29,047 nt of DNA, taken from positions 1-29,047 of the IMG/VR virus record IMGVR_UViG_3300025598_000126; one strand, given 5' to 3'. The notes under the pieces were generated by a model, which was not told the origin of the DNA, made no database searches, and saw only the letters and a list, made by a program, of their open reading frames with translations. Every line of letters begins with the position of its first letter. Positions within the stretch are counted from its first letter, which is position 1. Origin of the DNA: a virus. The position numbers and the translations under genes are program-made. Shown here piece after piece: positions 15,162 to 22,442 of the stretch.

Positions 15162-15215
15162 AATTCCAAAATTTACACATCAACTATAATAAAATAATAT
15201 TTGGGTAAATTTTGC

Positions 15216-15244
15216 TTGACACCCCCCTGGTAATTTGAGACAAT
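15216..15244 (+). promoter_or_regulatory. Sigma70-type promoter of the short-gene block
   Basis: TTGACA (15216-15221), a 17-bp spacer and GACAAT (15239-15244) give a near-consensus host promoter. The start would be near 15251 and the first gene begins at 15279. The leader resembles that of the promoter at 16059. Confidence 0.8.
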
Positions 15245-15278
15245 TAGGATGCAATACTTAACCACTAAGGAGAAACAA

Positions 15279-15662
15279 ATGTTAATGTCAATGCAATATA
15301 GAACACACAACGATACCAAAAATATCGATGTAACCGGAACCTCATTACGAGGCACGATTGATTGTAGCTTTGATCAATTAGTAAAAGCTTTTGGTATGCC
15401 AATGTTTGATACAAGTGGAGATGAAAAAGTCAAAGCTGAATGGCATATTGAATTTGATGATGGCACTATCGCTACCATCTACGATTGGAAATCTCTCATT
15501 GATCCAGAAAAGAATACCGACTGGCACATTGGTGGATTTGCAAAAGGTAATCCAAAAGATAATGTATTATCAGTATTAGCTTTAATCGCGTTGGATAATG
15601 TACCTATCGATAATGATACTACGTTAAAAGCAGTATTAGAATTTTCACCATTAGCACATTAA
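15279..15662 (+). CDS. Hypothetical early protein
   Basis: This 127-residue protein starts at the ATG with AAGGAG upstream. An in-frame ATG at 15249 is rejected because it falls at the predicted transcription start. The sequence contains DVTGTSLRGTIDCSFDQLVKAFG, then WHIEFDDGTIATIYDWKS and DWHIGGFAKGN. Phage proteins with this FGxP ... F.DGT.AtIYdWK ... W.IGG layout are widespread and uncharacterised. As the first gene behind a host-type promoter it is probably made early. Confidence 0.75.
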   Translation: MLMSMQYRTHNDTKNIDVTGTSLRGTIDCSFDQLVKAFGMPMFDTSGDEKVKAEWHIEFDDGTIATIYDWKSLIDPEKNTDWHIGGFAKGNPKDNVLSVLALIALDNVPIDNDTTLKAVLEFSPLAH

Positions 15663-15672
15663 GGAGAATAGC

Positions 15673-15825
15673 ATGAGCAAGAAAAGAATCGTAACACATA
15701 GGCAGTTAGCCAGACATAATGGTTGGCATAATGAATATAGTGACCCTATCGATCATGACCCAATCGATGCTGCAGCTTGGATTGTGATTGCAATCTGCTT
15801 CATTGTATTTATCGTGGCGTTCTAA
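15673..15825 (+). CDS. Small single-pass membrane protein
   Basis: This 50-residue gene has a clear AAGGAG 7 nt before its ATG. The N-terminal 30 residues are polar and basic (MSKKRIVTHRQLARHNGWHN). The C-terminal 18 are hydrophobic (AAWIVIAICFIVFIVAF), one membrane segment reaching the very end. It lies 10 nt after the previous gene and 2 nt before the next. Role unknown; small early membrane proteins often alter the host envelope, but nothing here proves it. Confidence 0.7.
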   Translation: MSKKRIVTHRQLARHNGWHNEYSDPIDHDPIDAAAWIVIAICFIVFIVAF

Positions 15826-15827
15826 TC

Positions 15828-16085
15828 ATGATTACAATCTCAGTAGAAATCACACGTGACCAATATGACTCAATCATCATTGATGCATTGAGTCATAGTT
15901 TCACCACCTTATATAAAGAATATGAAAAGACCAAAGACGAGTCATTGATGGAATACATTACGGCTTATCGTGTAGTCTTAAATGATTATATGAGACCAAG
16001 TGAATTTGAATCTTTACTTGACAAAATTAAAAAGACCAAAAAATATGACAGCAAAAGGTTGACTGATGCTAATAATGGTCTATAA
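15828..16085 (+). CDS. Hypothetical early protein
   Basis: This 85-residue, helical and charged protein starts MITISVEITRDQYDSIIIDA. The ATG at 15828 is chosen because an upstream in-frame start would overlap most of the membrane-segment coding part of the previous gene. Its stop lies inside the next promoter, whose TTGACT and TATAAT flank the last codons. No family recognised. Confidence 0.65.
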   Translation: MITISVEITRDQYDSIIIDALSHSFTTLYKEYEKTKDESLMEYITAYRVVLNDYMRPSEFESLLDKIKKTKKYDSKRLTDANNGL

Positions 16086-16086
16086 T
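16059..16086 (+). promoter_or_regulatory. Sigma70-type promoter upstream of the sigma-factor operon
   Basis: TTGACT (16059-16064), a 16-bp spacer and a perfect TATAAT (16081-16086). The start would be near 16093. The leader has the same CTTTAACCACCAAGGAGAA type of sequence as the one after the promoter at 15216, which reads CTTAACCACTAAGGAGAA. Confidence 0.78.
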
Positions 16087-16120
16087 AGATCTTGCAACTT
16101 TAACCACCAAGGAGAATAAA

Positions 16121-16402
16121 ATGAATGACGATTTAGTTAAAACCATTGACACTTTAGGCATGATCGATAAACAGATCAAAGACCTTGAAGCATCTGCACG
16201 TAAATTAAAAGATGCTTTGATTGCCAGAGGTGTGGGTAAGTATGATGGCAACTTATTCCAAGTCAATGTGCAACAGTTTGATCGCGCGGCAATTAGTCCA
16301 ACGCTTGTGCGTGAATTAGGTGACGATGACTTTGTATCATCTGTGACCGAAGTCAAAACAGTCAATGCCGTTGTCGTTAAACCTTTAACACTACACGTTT
16401 AA
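16121..16402 (+). CDS. Hypothetical early protein, coiled-coil start
   Basis: This is a 93-residue protein. Residues 1-37 form a short coiled coil (LVKTIDTLGMIDKQIKDLEA), followed by KYDGNLFQVNVQQFDRAAISP and a beta-like end (VSSVTEVKTVNAVVV). This layout, helix then YxGxxFxxxVxxxDR, is common in uncharacterised phage proteins. AAGGAG precedes the ATG. It is the first gene of the operon that carries the sigma factor. Confidence 0.75.
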   Translation: MNDDLVKTIDTLGMIDKQIKDLEASARKLKDALIARGVGKYDGNLFQVNVQQFDRAAISPTLVRELGDDDFVSSVTEVKTVNAVVVKPLTLHV

Positions 16403-16584
16403 TGAAACAACCCGCATACGAACTACGAGATGAAACCGGCGAAGCAATTCGTCGGTTTTATTCTATGGAGTTTGCAGAAAAGTTTTTATGTCAAGGATAC
16501 ACCATCACCAAATTAAATCTTCCTAAACCACCACACCCATTTCAGCAATTACTTTCACTCAACTTAGGAGATCCCCCATTTTGA
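16402..16584 (+). CDS. Small hypothetical protein
   Basis: This 60-residue protein starts at an ATG that overlaps the previous stop (TAATG) and ends in a TGA that overlaps the TTG start of the sigma gene. Sequence features are an RDETGEAIRRFYSMEFAEKF segment and a Pro/Leu-rich end (LPKPPHPFQQLLSL). Function unknown; it is part of a tightly coupled translational chain. Confidence 0.6.
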   Translation: MKQPAYELRDETGEAIRRFYSMEFAEKFLCQGYTITKLNLPKPPHPFQQLLSLNLGDPPF

Positions 16585-17162
16585 CAGAAGATTATCAACC
16601 CAATGATATACTCACCGACTACTTACAATCGCTCTATGGGGTAGACATCTTACCTACGGAAGAAGAGCACCGCCTTGCTTATCGTATTGCAGAGGGTGAC
16701 CAAAAAGCCCTGGACAAATTGATTAAGCACAATTTGAGATTTGTCGTTTACATCGTACGCAAAATGACAGCGTGGAAATATAGTCGCATGCCACTTGAAG
16801 ATCTACTTGCCATGGGTAATGAACAACTCACTATTGCAGCACGTCGGTGGACACCTACAAACAACGCACGCTTTGCAACCTATGCCAGATCATTTATTGA
16901 AAAAGGTGTTCGTCGAGAGCTTGACAATACGGCTAACCTCATACGACTGCCCGTAAATATTATGGAAGCAGTCAAGAAAATGAATTATAATGAACGTGCT
17001 TTATCACAAGTTTTAGGTCGCAAACCAAAAATAAGTGAAGTAGCCACAATGATGGGTGTCGATGAGGAAAGAGTGAGACTGCTTCAATCTTATCTCACAC
17101 GTGAACCCGTATCACTCGAACATTTAAATGAAGAAAGATTTTTGGAGGAACAAGATGACTAA
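16581..17162 (+). CDS. RNA polymerase sigma factor, regions 1.2-3 only
   Basis: The 193-residue protein has region 1.2 (LPTEEEHRLAYRIAEGDQKA), region 2.1 (KLIKHNLRFVVYIVRKM), region 2.2-2.4 (MPLEDLLAMGNEQLTIAARR, then ARFATYARSFIEKGVRRELD) and region 3 (ERALSQVLGRKPKISEVATM). It stops after VSLEHLNEERFLEEQDD, where region 3.2 and the -35-binding region 4 would follow. The -10-reading helix differs from host sigma70, so an unusual -10 sequence is expected. The start is a TTG at 16581 with TAGGAG about 10 nt upstream. Sigma factors of this type redirect host RNA polymerase to phage promoters. The likely target is TGCATTAGTA (inference). Confidence 0.88.
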   Translation: MTEDYQPNDILTDYLQSLYGVDILPTEEEHRLAYRIAEGDQKALDKLIKHNLRFVVYIVRKMTAWKYSRMPLEDLLAMGNEQLTIAARRWTPTNNARFATYARSFIEKGVRRELDNTANLIRLPVNIMEAVKKMNYNERALSQVLGRKPKISEVATMMGVDEERVRLLQSYLTREPVSLEHLNEERFLEEQDD

Positions 17163-17415
17163 CATCATAGAATTAAAACGTCGTACTAAAGACATAGAAA
17201 AAGAATTGGCATCGGAAAAAGGATTAGCACTGCCTACAGATGTCTTTGACAAAGAGGGTAATTTTAAAAAGATAGACTTTCATAATAGCGCAGGCAATTT
17301 TATCTTAGAAGCAGTATGGGACGATCGCGATGCACAAACAGAAGAGAATCGTATTGCTTTTAGAAAATGGGCATATCACATGATGAAAAATAAGGGGTAC
17401 TCAATTGAACTTTAA
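17155..17415 (+). CDS. Hypothetical protein
   Basis: This 86-residue acidic and basic protein is translated from the ATG at 17155, behind GGAGGAACAAG, overlapping the sigma stop. It contains IIELKRRTKDIEKELASEKG and a C-terminal aromatic-rich end (RKWAYHMMKNKGYSIEL). No family recognised. It is co-transcribed with the sigma factor. Confidence 0.65.
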   Translation: MTNIIELKRRTKDIEKELASEKGLALPTDVFDKEGNFKKIDFHNSAGNFILEAVWDDRDAQTEENRIAFRKWAYHMMKNKGYSIEL

Positions 17416-17518
17416 TGATGAAAAGACATGGTGGCAAGTTGCAAAATGGTACGTAATTATCTTATCTGCTTACTTTTTTGGCAGAATTGCCTATGATTAC
17501 ATCATTTGCTATTTGTAA
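17405..17518 (+). CDS. Small membrane protein (TTG start)
   Basis: This 37-residue frame starts with TTG overlapping the end of the previous gene, with AAGGGG upstream. Residues 13-37 are mostly hydrophobic (AKWYVIILSAYFFGRIAYDY), consistent with one membrane segment. The stop lies 6 nt into repeat B. The small size and TTG start lower confidence; the coupling, ribosome site and hydrophobic profile favour a real gene. Confidence 0.5.
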   Translation: MNFNDEKTWWQVAKWYVIILSAYFFGRIAYDYIICYL

Positions 17519-17843
17519 CTCATTGATTATTAACACATTGTCACACTTGTCACACTTGTCACACTTAAAACGCACATTACCCTGCCTCTATATTTTATTT
17601 TATTTTATTTTAAAAAAGAATATAAGACAAAGAAGTGTGACAAGTGTGACAACTTGTTTAAAATCAATGGGTTACAGAGGGTCAAAGTGTGACACAAAAT
17701 TGTTACAAATTGTAACAATCCTTTATAATCAAGCACTTAGCTCAAAAGAAGTGTGACAATGTGTTATAAATCAAGGACTTACAGCATCATTTGACACACA
17801 AGAAAAAATATATTTATAATTTTGTATAAAATTTGCATTAGTT
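17512..17843. repeat. Inverted repeat B: iteron-bearing regulatory or origin region
   Basis: The core 17512-17783 is the inverted, diverged partner of 10544-10815. Seven iterons mirror it: GTCACACTT at 17540, 17549 and 17558, then AAGTGTGAC at 17633, 17642, 17685 and 17749. The ATTGTTACA-arm palindrome is at 17699-17719 and the T/A-rich centre near 17590-17625. The outward motif TGCATTAGT starts 51 nt outside the core, as in copy A. The location directly before the primase gene suits a replication origin. No gene lies in it apart from the last codons of the small membrane protein. Confidence 0.82.
17834..17843 (+). promoter_or_regulatory. Phage promoter motif TGCATTAGTT of the primase unit
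   Basis: AAATTTGCATTAGTT lies 9 nt before the primase ATG. The predicted start (about 17850) is only a few bases from the ATG, so the message would be leaderless or nearly so, although AGGA lies in the gap. There is no GGGCG box upstream. Confidence 0.68.
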
Positions 17844-17852
17844 AGGACGAAT

Positions 17853-20177
17853 ATGGAAAACACCACCAACAATAAACCACAATGCTTGCCCGTTAATATG
17901 GCAAACATTCCACTCGAACTCAAAACGATACCGCGTTGGGTATTATGGCGCATGGTTCAGATGGGCGATGAAAATGCACCACGATGGTCAAAGATGCCCG
18001 TACAACCAAACGGCCAATCTGCCTCATCAACCAATGTAGAACAATGGACAGACTTCATGACTGTCGAACACGCATACAACTCCAACCCAGGCAAGTTTGA
18101 TGGCATCGGTTTCGTCTTTTCTAAAGATGACAACCTCGTTGGCATAGACTTAGACGACTGCTTAGATCCGACCACACACGAATTCATCAACGACGCATCC
18201 GCCCAAATTGCGACGCGACTCAACGGGTATATGGAAGTCTCACCCTCTGGCACTGGTGTCAAGATATTTACACGCGCCACACTTCCATCTGCACACGTCG
18301 ATCACTCGATCGGATTAGAAGTATATCCGCACTCACGTTACTTTACCGTGACGGGTCATCACATCTCAGGCACAATCCCAACCCAAGAACAAGACGTAAC
18401 GTCCATAGTGCCACCGAGACAACTTACCAAAACAGGTGACGCATTCTCAGATTACACACCGCCATTAGAAGGATATGATATTGCCAAAGTAGAATCGGAA
18501 ATCCTACCGCACTACTCACCCGATACAGGCTATGCAGAGTGGTTAAAGATTGGTGCGATTCTTCATCATCAAGGTCAAGGTGACATTGAATGGTGTGAGT
18601 TGTGGGATCGTTGGTCATCTCAGTCACATAAGTATCAATCGACAGGGCTTAACTCTTGCGAATCCAAATGGAAAACATTTAAAGGCAGCGGTGCCACGTT
18701 GCGTTCACTCGTGTTTGAAGTGAATCAGCAATTACTAAAGCAAGCGCTCGCCAACGGGGACACGATTTTAGACAACAACGTGATGGCGCACGCTCGAGTA
18801 TTCCTCGATAACTTTTACTCATCGGAAGAAGGATATAAGTTAGTACATTATGCCGATGACTTTTATATTTATGTAGGCACACATTACGAGATCATAGAAG
18901 AACTAACTGTTCGCGCTGATCTTTATAAGTTTTTAGATAAGTGTAAAAAGCTTGATCGTAAACAAAACATCTTACCATTCAATCCAACACCGGCCAGTGT
19001 CTCGGCTGCATTGGACGCGATCAAATCGATTACGCACTTACCCAATCACCCAAATACAAAACCGCCGATATGGTTAATGCAGCATCGTGCCAATAAACCA
19101 CCGGCATCTAAATTAATCTCGTTGCAAAATGGTATATTCCACGTTGAAGATAATGTGATGATCCCACATTCATTAGGGTTCTTTACACAGAACTCACTTG
19201 CGTTTATGTATGATGAATCAGCATCATGTCCAACGTGGATGAATTTTTTAAAATCAGTATGGGAGGACGACAATGAATCCATCGAAACCTTACAAGAAAT
19301 GTTCGGCTACATCCTCAGCGGGGACACACGTCAACAAAAGTTTTTTAACATCATTGGCCCTAGAAGATCAGGCAAGGGAACGATCAACAAGGTGCTCGTG
19401 TCTCTCCTCGGACAACACAACACTGTGGCTCCCGAGTTGGGTGAACTATGTGATAGCTTTGGTTTACAGCCTTGGCTTGGCAAGCTTCTTGCTAGCTTTA
19501 CTGATGCCAGGGCACCCGAGAGGAATCGTAATGCTGTTGTGTCTCAACTCCTTCGTATCGTTGGTGGTGATACCATTACTGTTAATAGGAAGAACAAAGA
19601 AGCTTGGAATGGTTACTTGCCCACACGAATTGTCATATACTCCAATGAAGTCTTACAGCTCACGGAAAACTCAAACGCGCTCACAGGACGAATGGTGGTA
19701 TTAAAAATGACTAAATCCTTCTACAATAAAGAGGACACAGAGTTAGCTCACAAATTAGAATCAGAGCTTTCTGGTATCTTTAATTGGGCGATGGAAGGAT
19801 TGCAAAGACGATTAGCACGTGGTGGATATTTTGTACAACCTAAATCGGGCGCATCTTATTTAGATTTGATGACTGAATTGGGTAACCCTATTGGTTTATT
19901 TGTAGAAGATGCATTAGTATTTGATCCAACGGCATCGGTATCCAAAGATGATGTGTTTACATGCTACTCACGTTGGGCGATTAAAAAGAAATTGCCACCA
20001 GGTACTGAGTTTTCATTCAAGCGTCGATTCTTGGCAGCAACGCAAGAACATCGTATTGAAGTCGGACTACTACGCCAAGATGGAAAACGAGACCATGTTT
20101 ACATGGGCATTAGACTTAATGACGAGGCACAGAAATATATTAATAGTGTTATTACATTTGAAGAAGGAGCATTTTAA
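17853..20177 (+). CDS. Primase-helicase (archaeo-eukaryotic primase-like N-terminus, PriCT-2, SF3 helicase)
   Basis: The 774-residue replication protein has three parts. Residues about 15-190 resemble the primase-polymerase domain (ELKTIPRWVLWRM, then GIDLDDCLDP at about 97-105, the acidic metal site). About 207-285 is a PriCT-2 domain (YDIAKVESEILPHYSPDTGY). About 420-710 is a D5/P4-type superfamily 3 helicase with Walker A GPRRSGKGT (about 501-509) and a downstream TRIVIYSNEV. Such proteins make primers and unwind DNA at the fork. It is the first gene after repeat B and starts from an ATG 9 nt after the promoter motif. A chance TGCATTAGTA lies inside it at 19910. Confidence 0.88.
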   Translation: MENTTNNKPQCLPVNMANIPLELKTIPRWVLWRMVQMGDENAPRWSKMPVQPNGQSASSTNVEQWTDFMTVEHAYNSNPGKFDGIGFVFSKDDNLVGIDLDDCLDPTTHEFINDASAQIATRLNGYMEVSPSGTGVKIFTRATLPSAHVDHSIGLEVYPHSRYFTVTGHHISGTIPTQEQDVTSIVPPRQLTKTGDAFSDYTPPLEGYDIAKVESEILPHYSPDTGYAEWLKIGAILHHQGQGDIEWCELWDRWSSQSHKYQSTGLNSCESKWKTFKGSGATLRSLVFEVNQQLLKQALANGDTILDNNVMAHARVFLDNFYSSEEGYKLVHYADDFYIYVGTHYEIIEELTVRADLYKFLDKCKKLDRKQNILPFNPTPASVSAALDAIKSITHLPNHPNTKPPIWLMQHRANKPPASKLISLQNGIFHVEDNVMIPHSLGFFTQNSLAFMYDESASCPTWMNFLKSVWEDDNESIETLQEMFGYILSGDTRQQKFFNIIGPRRSGKGTINKVLVSLLGQHNTVAPELGELCDSFGLQPWLGKLLASFTDARAPERNRNAVVSQLLRIVGGDTITVNRKNKEAWNGYLPTRIVIYSNEVLQLTENSNALTGRMVVLKMTKSFYNKEDTELAHKLESELSGIFNWAMEGLQRRLARGGYFVQPKSGASYLDLMTELGNPIGLFVEDALVFDPTASVSKDDVFTCYSRWAIKKKLPPGTEFSFKRRFLAATQEHRIEVGLLRQDGKRDHVYMGIRLNDEAQKYINSVITFEEGAF

Positions 20178-20314
20178 TGCTAGATTTTTTAACCGCTTTT
20201 TTGCTATATCATTTTGACGCTAACTATAAATGGTGGATTGGTTTTATTGTTGTCGTCCTTATTGAAACAATACAAGATATAAATTATAAATATGGAGATG
20301 ACAATGGCAACTAA
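20177..20314 (+). CDS. Small membrane protein
   Basis: This 45-residue frame begins at an ATG overlapping the primase stop (TAATG), with AGAAGGAGC about 8 nt upstream. Residues 1-12 are hydrophobic and residues 19-33 form a membrane segment (WWIGFIVVVLIETIQD). It ends by overlapping the next gene's start by 11 nt. Short, but well coupled and with a credible ribosome site. Function unknown. Confidence 0.6.
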   Translation: MLDFLTAFLLYHFDANYKWWIGFIVVVLIETIQDINYKYGDDNGN

Positions 20315-20612
20315 AGAAGAGATGATAAATAATTTGTTAGAAGATATCAAAATGAAACCTTCTACCATTTTAAAACTTAAAATAGAAATTGATGATAGTG
20401 GTTATTACTATGAACTTGATCCAGAACGCGATATTACTGCATACGAAACCACACTCATTTTTAAATTGGTCATGGTGGCGCTAAACTCCGCGACCGAGCC
20501 GTCTATGTTGTGGCGTTTCATTACGATGAATAATCTGCAGCGTCATTTTAAAAAGACAAATGAGATTGCTGAATTAGACGAAGAGGAAAACGACGAAGAG
20601 TTTGATGATTAA
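20304..20612 (+). CDS. Hypothetical acidic-tailed protein
   Basis: This is a 102-residue protein. The ATG at 20304 is chosen because GGAG lies 8 nt upstream; two earlier ATGs in frame lack a site. It has an N-terminal helix (MATKEEMINNLLEDIKMKPS), then a beta-like middle containing YYYELDPERDITAYETTLIF and an acidic tail (ELDEEENDEEFDD). The acidic tail recalls single-strand-binding partner proteins but no family is recognised. Confidence 0.65.
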   Translation: MATKEEMINNLLEDIKMKPSTILKLKIEIDDSGYYYELDPERDITAYETTLIFKLVMVALNSATEPSMLWRFITMNNLQRHFKKTNEIAELDEEENDEEFDD

Positions 20613-20763
20613 TTTATTTAGCATATTTTATCCACTGGTCATGTTGATGTTTGCATTTATTGGGTTTGTAGCAGGATGGATTTTACATAAGGAGTTTGGA
20701 GATGGCGAGAGTACTGATGAATGCACACAGGAACATTGCGATCGAGATATCGAGGAAAGATAA
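20605..20763 (+). CDS. Small membrane protein overlapping the next gene
   Basis: This 52-residue frame starts at an ATG overlapping the previous stop (ATGATTAA). Residues 1-28 are strongly hydrophobic (LFSIFYPLVMLMFAFIGFVA), followed by a charged tail rich in Glu, Asp and Cys (ESTDECTQEHCDRD). The last 62 nt are shared in another frame with the gene at 20702. The hydrophobic profile and coupling support it; the overlap reduces confidence. Confidence 0.5.
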   Translation: MINLFSIFYPLVMLMFAFIGFVAGWILHKEFGDGESTDECTQEHCDRDIEER

Positions 20764-20962
20764 GTGGACAATCATTGTGACAGGGTGGACACCCACGCAC
20801 CGTGAAAAAATACTTAATACCGAGATCGATCGCGAATGGGATACTTATAATTACCCATTTCACGCCGCGATACAACGGTTTCTTTCACCCACATTACCAT
20901 CATCATTTATTGATGAAACAGCACAACGAGATTTAAAGGAGATACTAAAACATGCAGGTTGA
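20702..20962 (+). CDS. Hypothetical protein
   Basis: This 86-residue protein starts at the ATG at 20702, with AAGGAG 7 nt upstream; a TTG two codons earlier is less likely. The sequence contains NIAIEISRKDKWTIIVTGWT, then HREKILNTEIDREWDTYNYP and FHAAIQRFLSP. Its stop overlaps the next ATG. No family recognised. It lies in the replication operon. Confidence 0.65.
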   Translation: MARVLMNAHRNIAIEISRKDKWTIIVTGWTPTHREKILNTEIDREWDTYNYPFHAAIQRFLSPTLPSSFIDETAQRDLKEILKHAG

Positions 20963-21455
20963 TCAATTCAGGAAATGGTGGTTTGAAAACAAACGACCCT
21001 TTAAGCCACCATTTAAGAATGCGGTATATTTTACAGACACCACGCACTCACTCTGCATATTTAGAGATAAACGCTATCAAGTATTATTGATCACAGTTAA
21101 ACCAAATGTAAATGTGCCTAAACACTCACATCCAAACGTTGAGAGTTGTGCGACGTATGTCACAGGCTATTTGCAGTTAGGTTTAGAGCATGATGATTTT
21201 AAGAAGACGGAGTACTGGAACACACTGCAAAAAGAAAATCCAACAACGGGCATGCACGCATTATTCGGCACATCAACATCAGCGGGTTATATGGGAGAGC
21301 CCCACAGTCTACAATCCAAAGATGGTGGTGGCGCGTTCTTAGTATTTGAGAAATGGTTGAATGATGTAGAGATGACGACCGCACTCATTGATTGGGTGGG
21401 TGAACCCATTGACGAAGGACACAGGAGGTTACTGGATGAAAACAAAAAAGTATAG
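20952..21455 (+). CDS. Cupin-like hypothetical protein
   Basis: The 167-residue protein shows a cupin-type metal pattern: KHSHPNVESC (H58, H60, E64) followed about 55 residues later by EPHSLQS (H118). Between them are YVTGYLQLGLE and a Gly-rich loop (GTSTSAGYMGEPHS). Cupins are small beta-barrels that bind a metal and act as oxygenases, isomerases or sensors. No substrate can be read from sequence. It is translated within the replication operon, overlapping both neighbours. The assignment rests on the spacing of the metal residues. Confidence 0.6.
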   Translation: MQVDQFRKWWFENKRPFKPPFKNAVYFTDTTHSLCIFRDKRYQVLLITVKPNVNVPKHSHPNVESCATYVTGYLQLGLEHDDFKKTEYWNTLQKENPTTGMHALFGTSTSAGYMGEPHSLQSKDGGGAFLVFEKWLNDVEMTTALIDWVGEPIDEGHRRLLDENKKV

Positions 21456-22059
21456 TTATTACAATGTTGATCTGGGATTTTTTCCTCGTTGCGTAAAGTT
21501 ATGTTTTAACGACGAACAATTCCAAGAGATACTCATTGATCAAAAGATGACCAACGTAGATATTAAGGCACTTCAGTTAGGTGTAGCCGAGGTTCATTAC
21601 ATTGGCGAAGGTAAAAAAGGTGTCATCATCGCAGTATTTAATTTAGATGATATGAAAGATAGTGTAGAAGAAATGGTGGCAACAATTGCACATGAGACAG
21701 TGCACATCATTGAACGTCTTAGTGAGTACATTGAAGAAGAAGAGATACTCACAGAAGAGACTCGAGCGTACCTTACCGAATCAATCGTTCGTCAAATATT
21801 TAAAGCTTGCGTTATAGAAAAGGAAAAACATGTTGGAAAAACACTTGGAACAGTACTTGAAAACCTCGGTGGAAAAATCAGGGGGCTTAAGCTTCAAATG
21901 GATAAGCACAGTGACCGGCGTGCCAGACAGAATCGTATTCCTAAAGGGGAAAGTATACTTAGTGGAACTAAAGGCAAAGTCCGGCCGACTATCTCCAAGA
22001 CAATTAGTCGTATTCCGACTACTGGAAAAACAAGGGTTCATCGTAACAGTGATATTTAG
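21436..22059 (+). CDS. HExxH metallopeptidase-like protein, unusual C-terminus
   Basis: This 207-residue frame starts at the ATG at 21436, with AGGAGG 7 nt upstream. The zinc-binding HETVH (residues 86-90) lies in a helix (VATIAHETVHIIERLSEYI), with acidic residues downstream and the family-like EETRAYLTESIVRQIF. Related short phage proteins usually end soon after such a helix. Here the frame runs on for about 75 residues of basic, low-complexity sequence (RIPKGESILSGTKGKVRPTI) that overlaps the nuclease gene by 230 nt. The tail may reflect loss of an original stop codon. Protease activity is not shown by the sequence alone. Confidence 0.68.
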   Translation: MKTKKYSYYNVDLGFFPRCVKLCFNDEQFQEILIDQKMTNVDIKALQLGVAEVHYIGEGKKGVIIAVFNLDDMKDSVEEMVATIAHETVHIIERLSEYIEEEEILTEETRAYLTESIVRQIFKACVIEKEKHVGKTLGTVLENLGGKIRGLKLQMDKHSDRRARQNRIPKGESILSGTKGKVRPTISKTISRIPTTGKTRVHRNSDI

Positions 22060-22114
22060 TGAGGAAGAGGTCGATGCGTTTATCAGATTTATCACCCAAG
22101 CAAAAACAGATTAG
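21830..22114 (+). CDS. VRR-NUC domain nuclease
   Basis: The 94-residue protein is a minimal VRR-NUC, a PD-(D/E)XK nuclease fold. It has VPDRI (D33), VELKAK (E46, K48) and SGRLSPRQLVVFRLLEKQG (Q58), the usual catalytic and substrate-positioning set. Stand-alone phage VRR-NUC proteins act on branched or single-stranded DNA during replication and recombination. It starts from an ATG with AAAAGGAA upstream, inside the 3' end of the metallopeptidase-like gene, and overlaps the HNH gene by 41 nt. Length is normal for the phage form. Confidence 0.88.
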   Translation: MLEKHLEQYLKTSVEKSGGLSFKWISTVTGVPDRIVFLKGKVYLVELKAKSGRLSPRQLVVFRLLEKQGFIVTVIFSEEEVDAFIRFITQAKTD

Positions 22115-22442
22115 ACAAAGATTTTATTACAATGCAAAATCACGCGCTCGTAAAAATAATCTTCCGTTTAATTTAACCGTGGAATACTTGGAATCTATTG
22201 CAACTAATGAATGTCCAATATTTAAAATTCCATTTGAATGGGGACAATCAGGTTTAGGTAAAGGTAATACGAAAGAAAACGCACCCACACTCGATCGCAT
22301 ACTACCACACAAAGGATACGTTAAAGGTAATGTGGCATTCTTATCATATAGAGCCAATCGTATTAAAGATAATGCATCAATGGAAGAAATGTATAAAATA
22401 GCAGATTGGATATGGGAACACTTACATGCTGAACAGAAATAA
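22074..22442 (+). CDS. HNH/endonuclease VII-like nuclease
   Basis: This 122-residue protein starts at the ATG at 22074, preceded by GAGGAAGAGG. It has a basic N-terminus (RQRFYYNAKSRARKNNL), NECPIF, then PTLDRILPHKGYVKGNVAFL and SYRANRIKDNAS. This D-R-I-x-P-x-x-GY-x-x-GN-V-x-x-x-S-x-x-A-N series is typical of phage HNH and endonuclease VII-like proteins, where N and H or D coordinate the metal. Likely cuts DNA during recombination or packaging. It overlaps both neighbours. Confidence 0.8.
   Translation: MRLSDLSPKQKQIRQRFYYNAKSRARKNNLPFNLTVEYLESIATNECPIFKIPFEWGQSGLGKGNTKENAPTLDRILPHKGYVKGNVAFLSYRANRIKDNASMEEMYKIADWIWEHLHAEQK

Noticed and set aside
14992-15183. Minus-strand frame encoding a repeated 14-residue unit
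   Set aside because: It is the translation of the 42-bp tandem repeat, whose length is a multiple of three. It has no ribosome site and opposes the direction of the operon.
19910-19919. TGCATTAGTA inside the primase-helicase gene
   Set aside because: It encodes Asp-Ala-Leu-Val within a conserved helicase frame, far from any gene start, so chance is likely.
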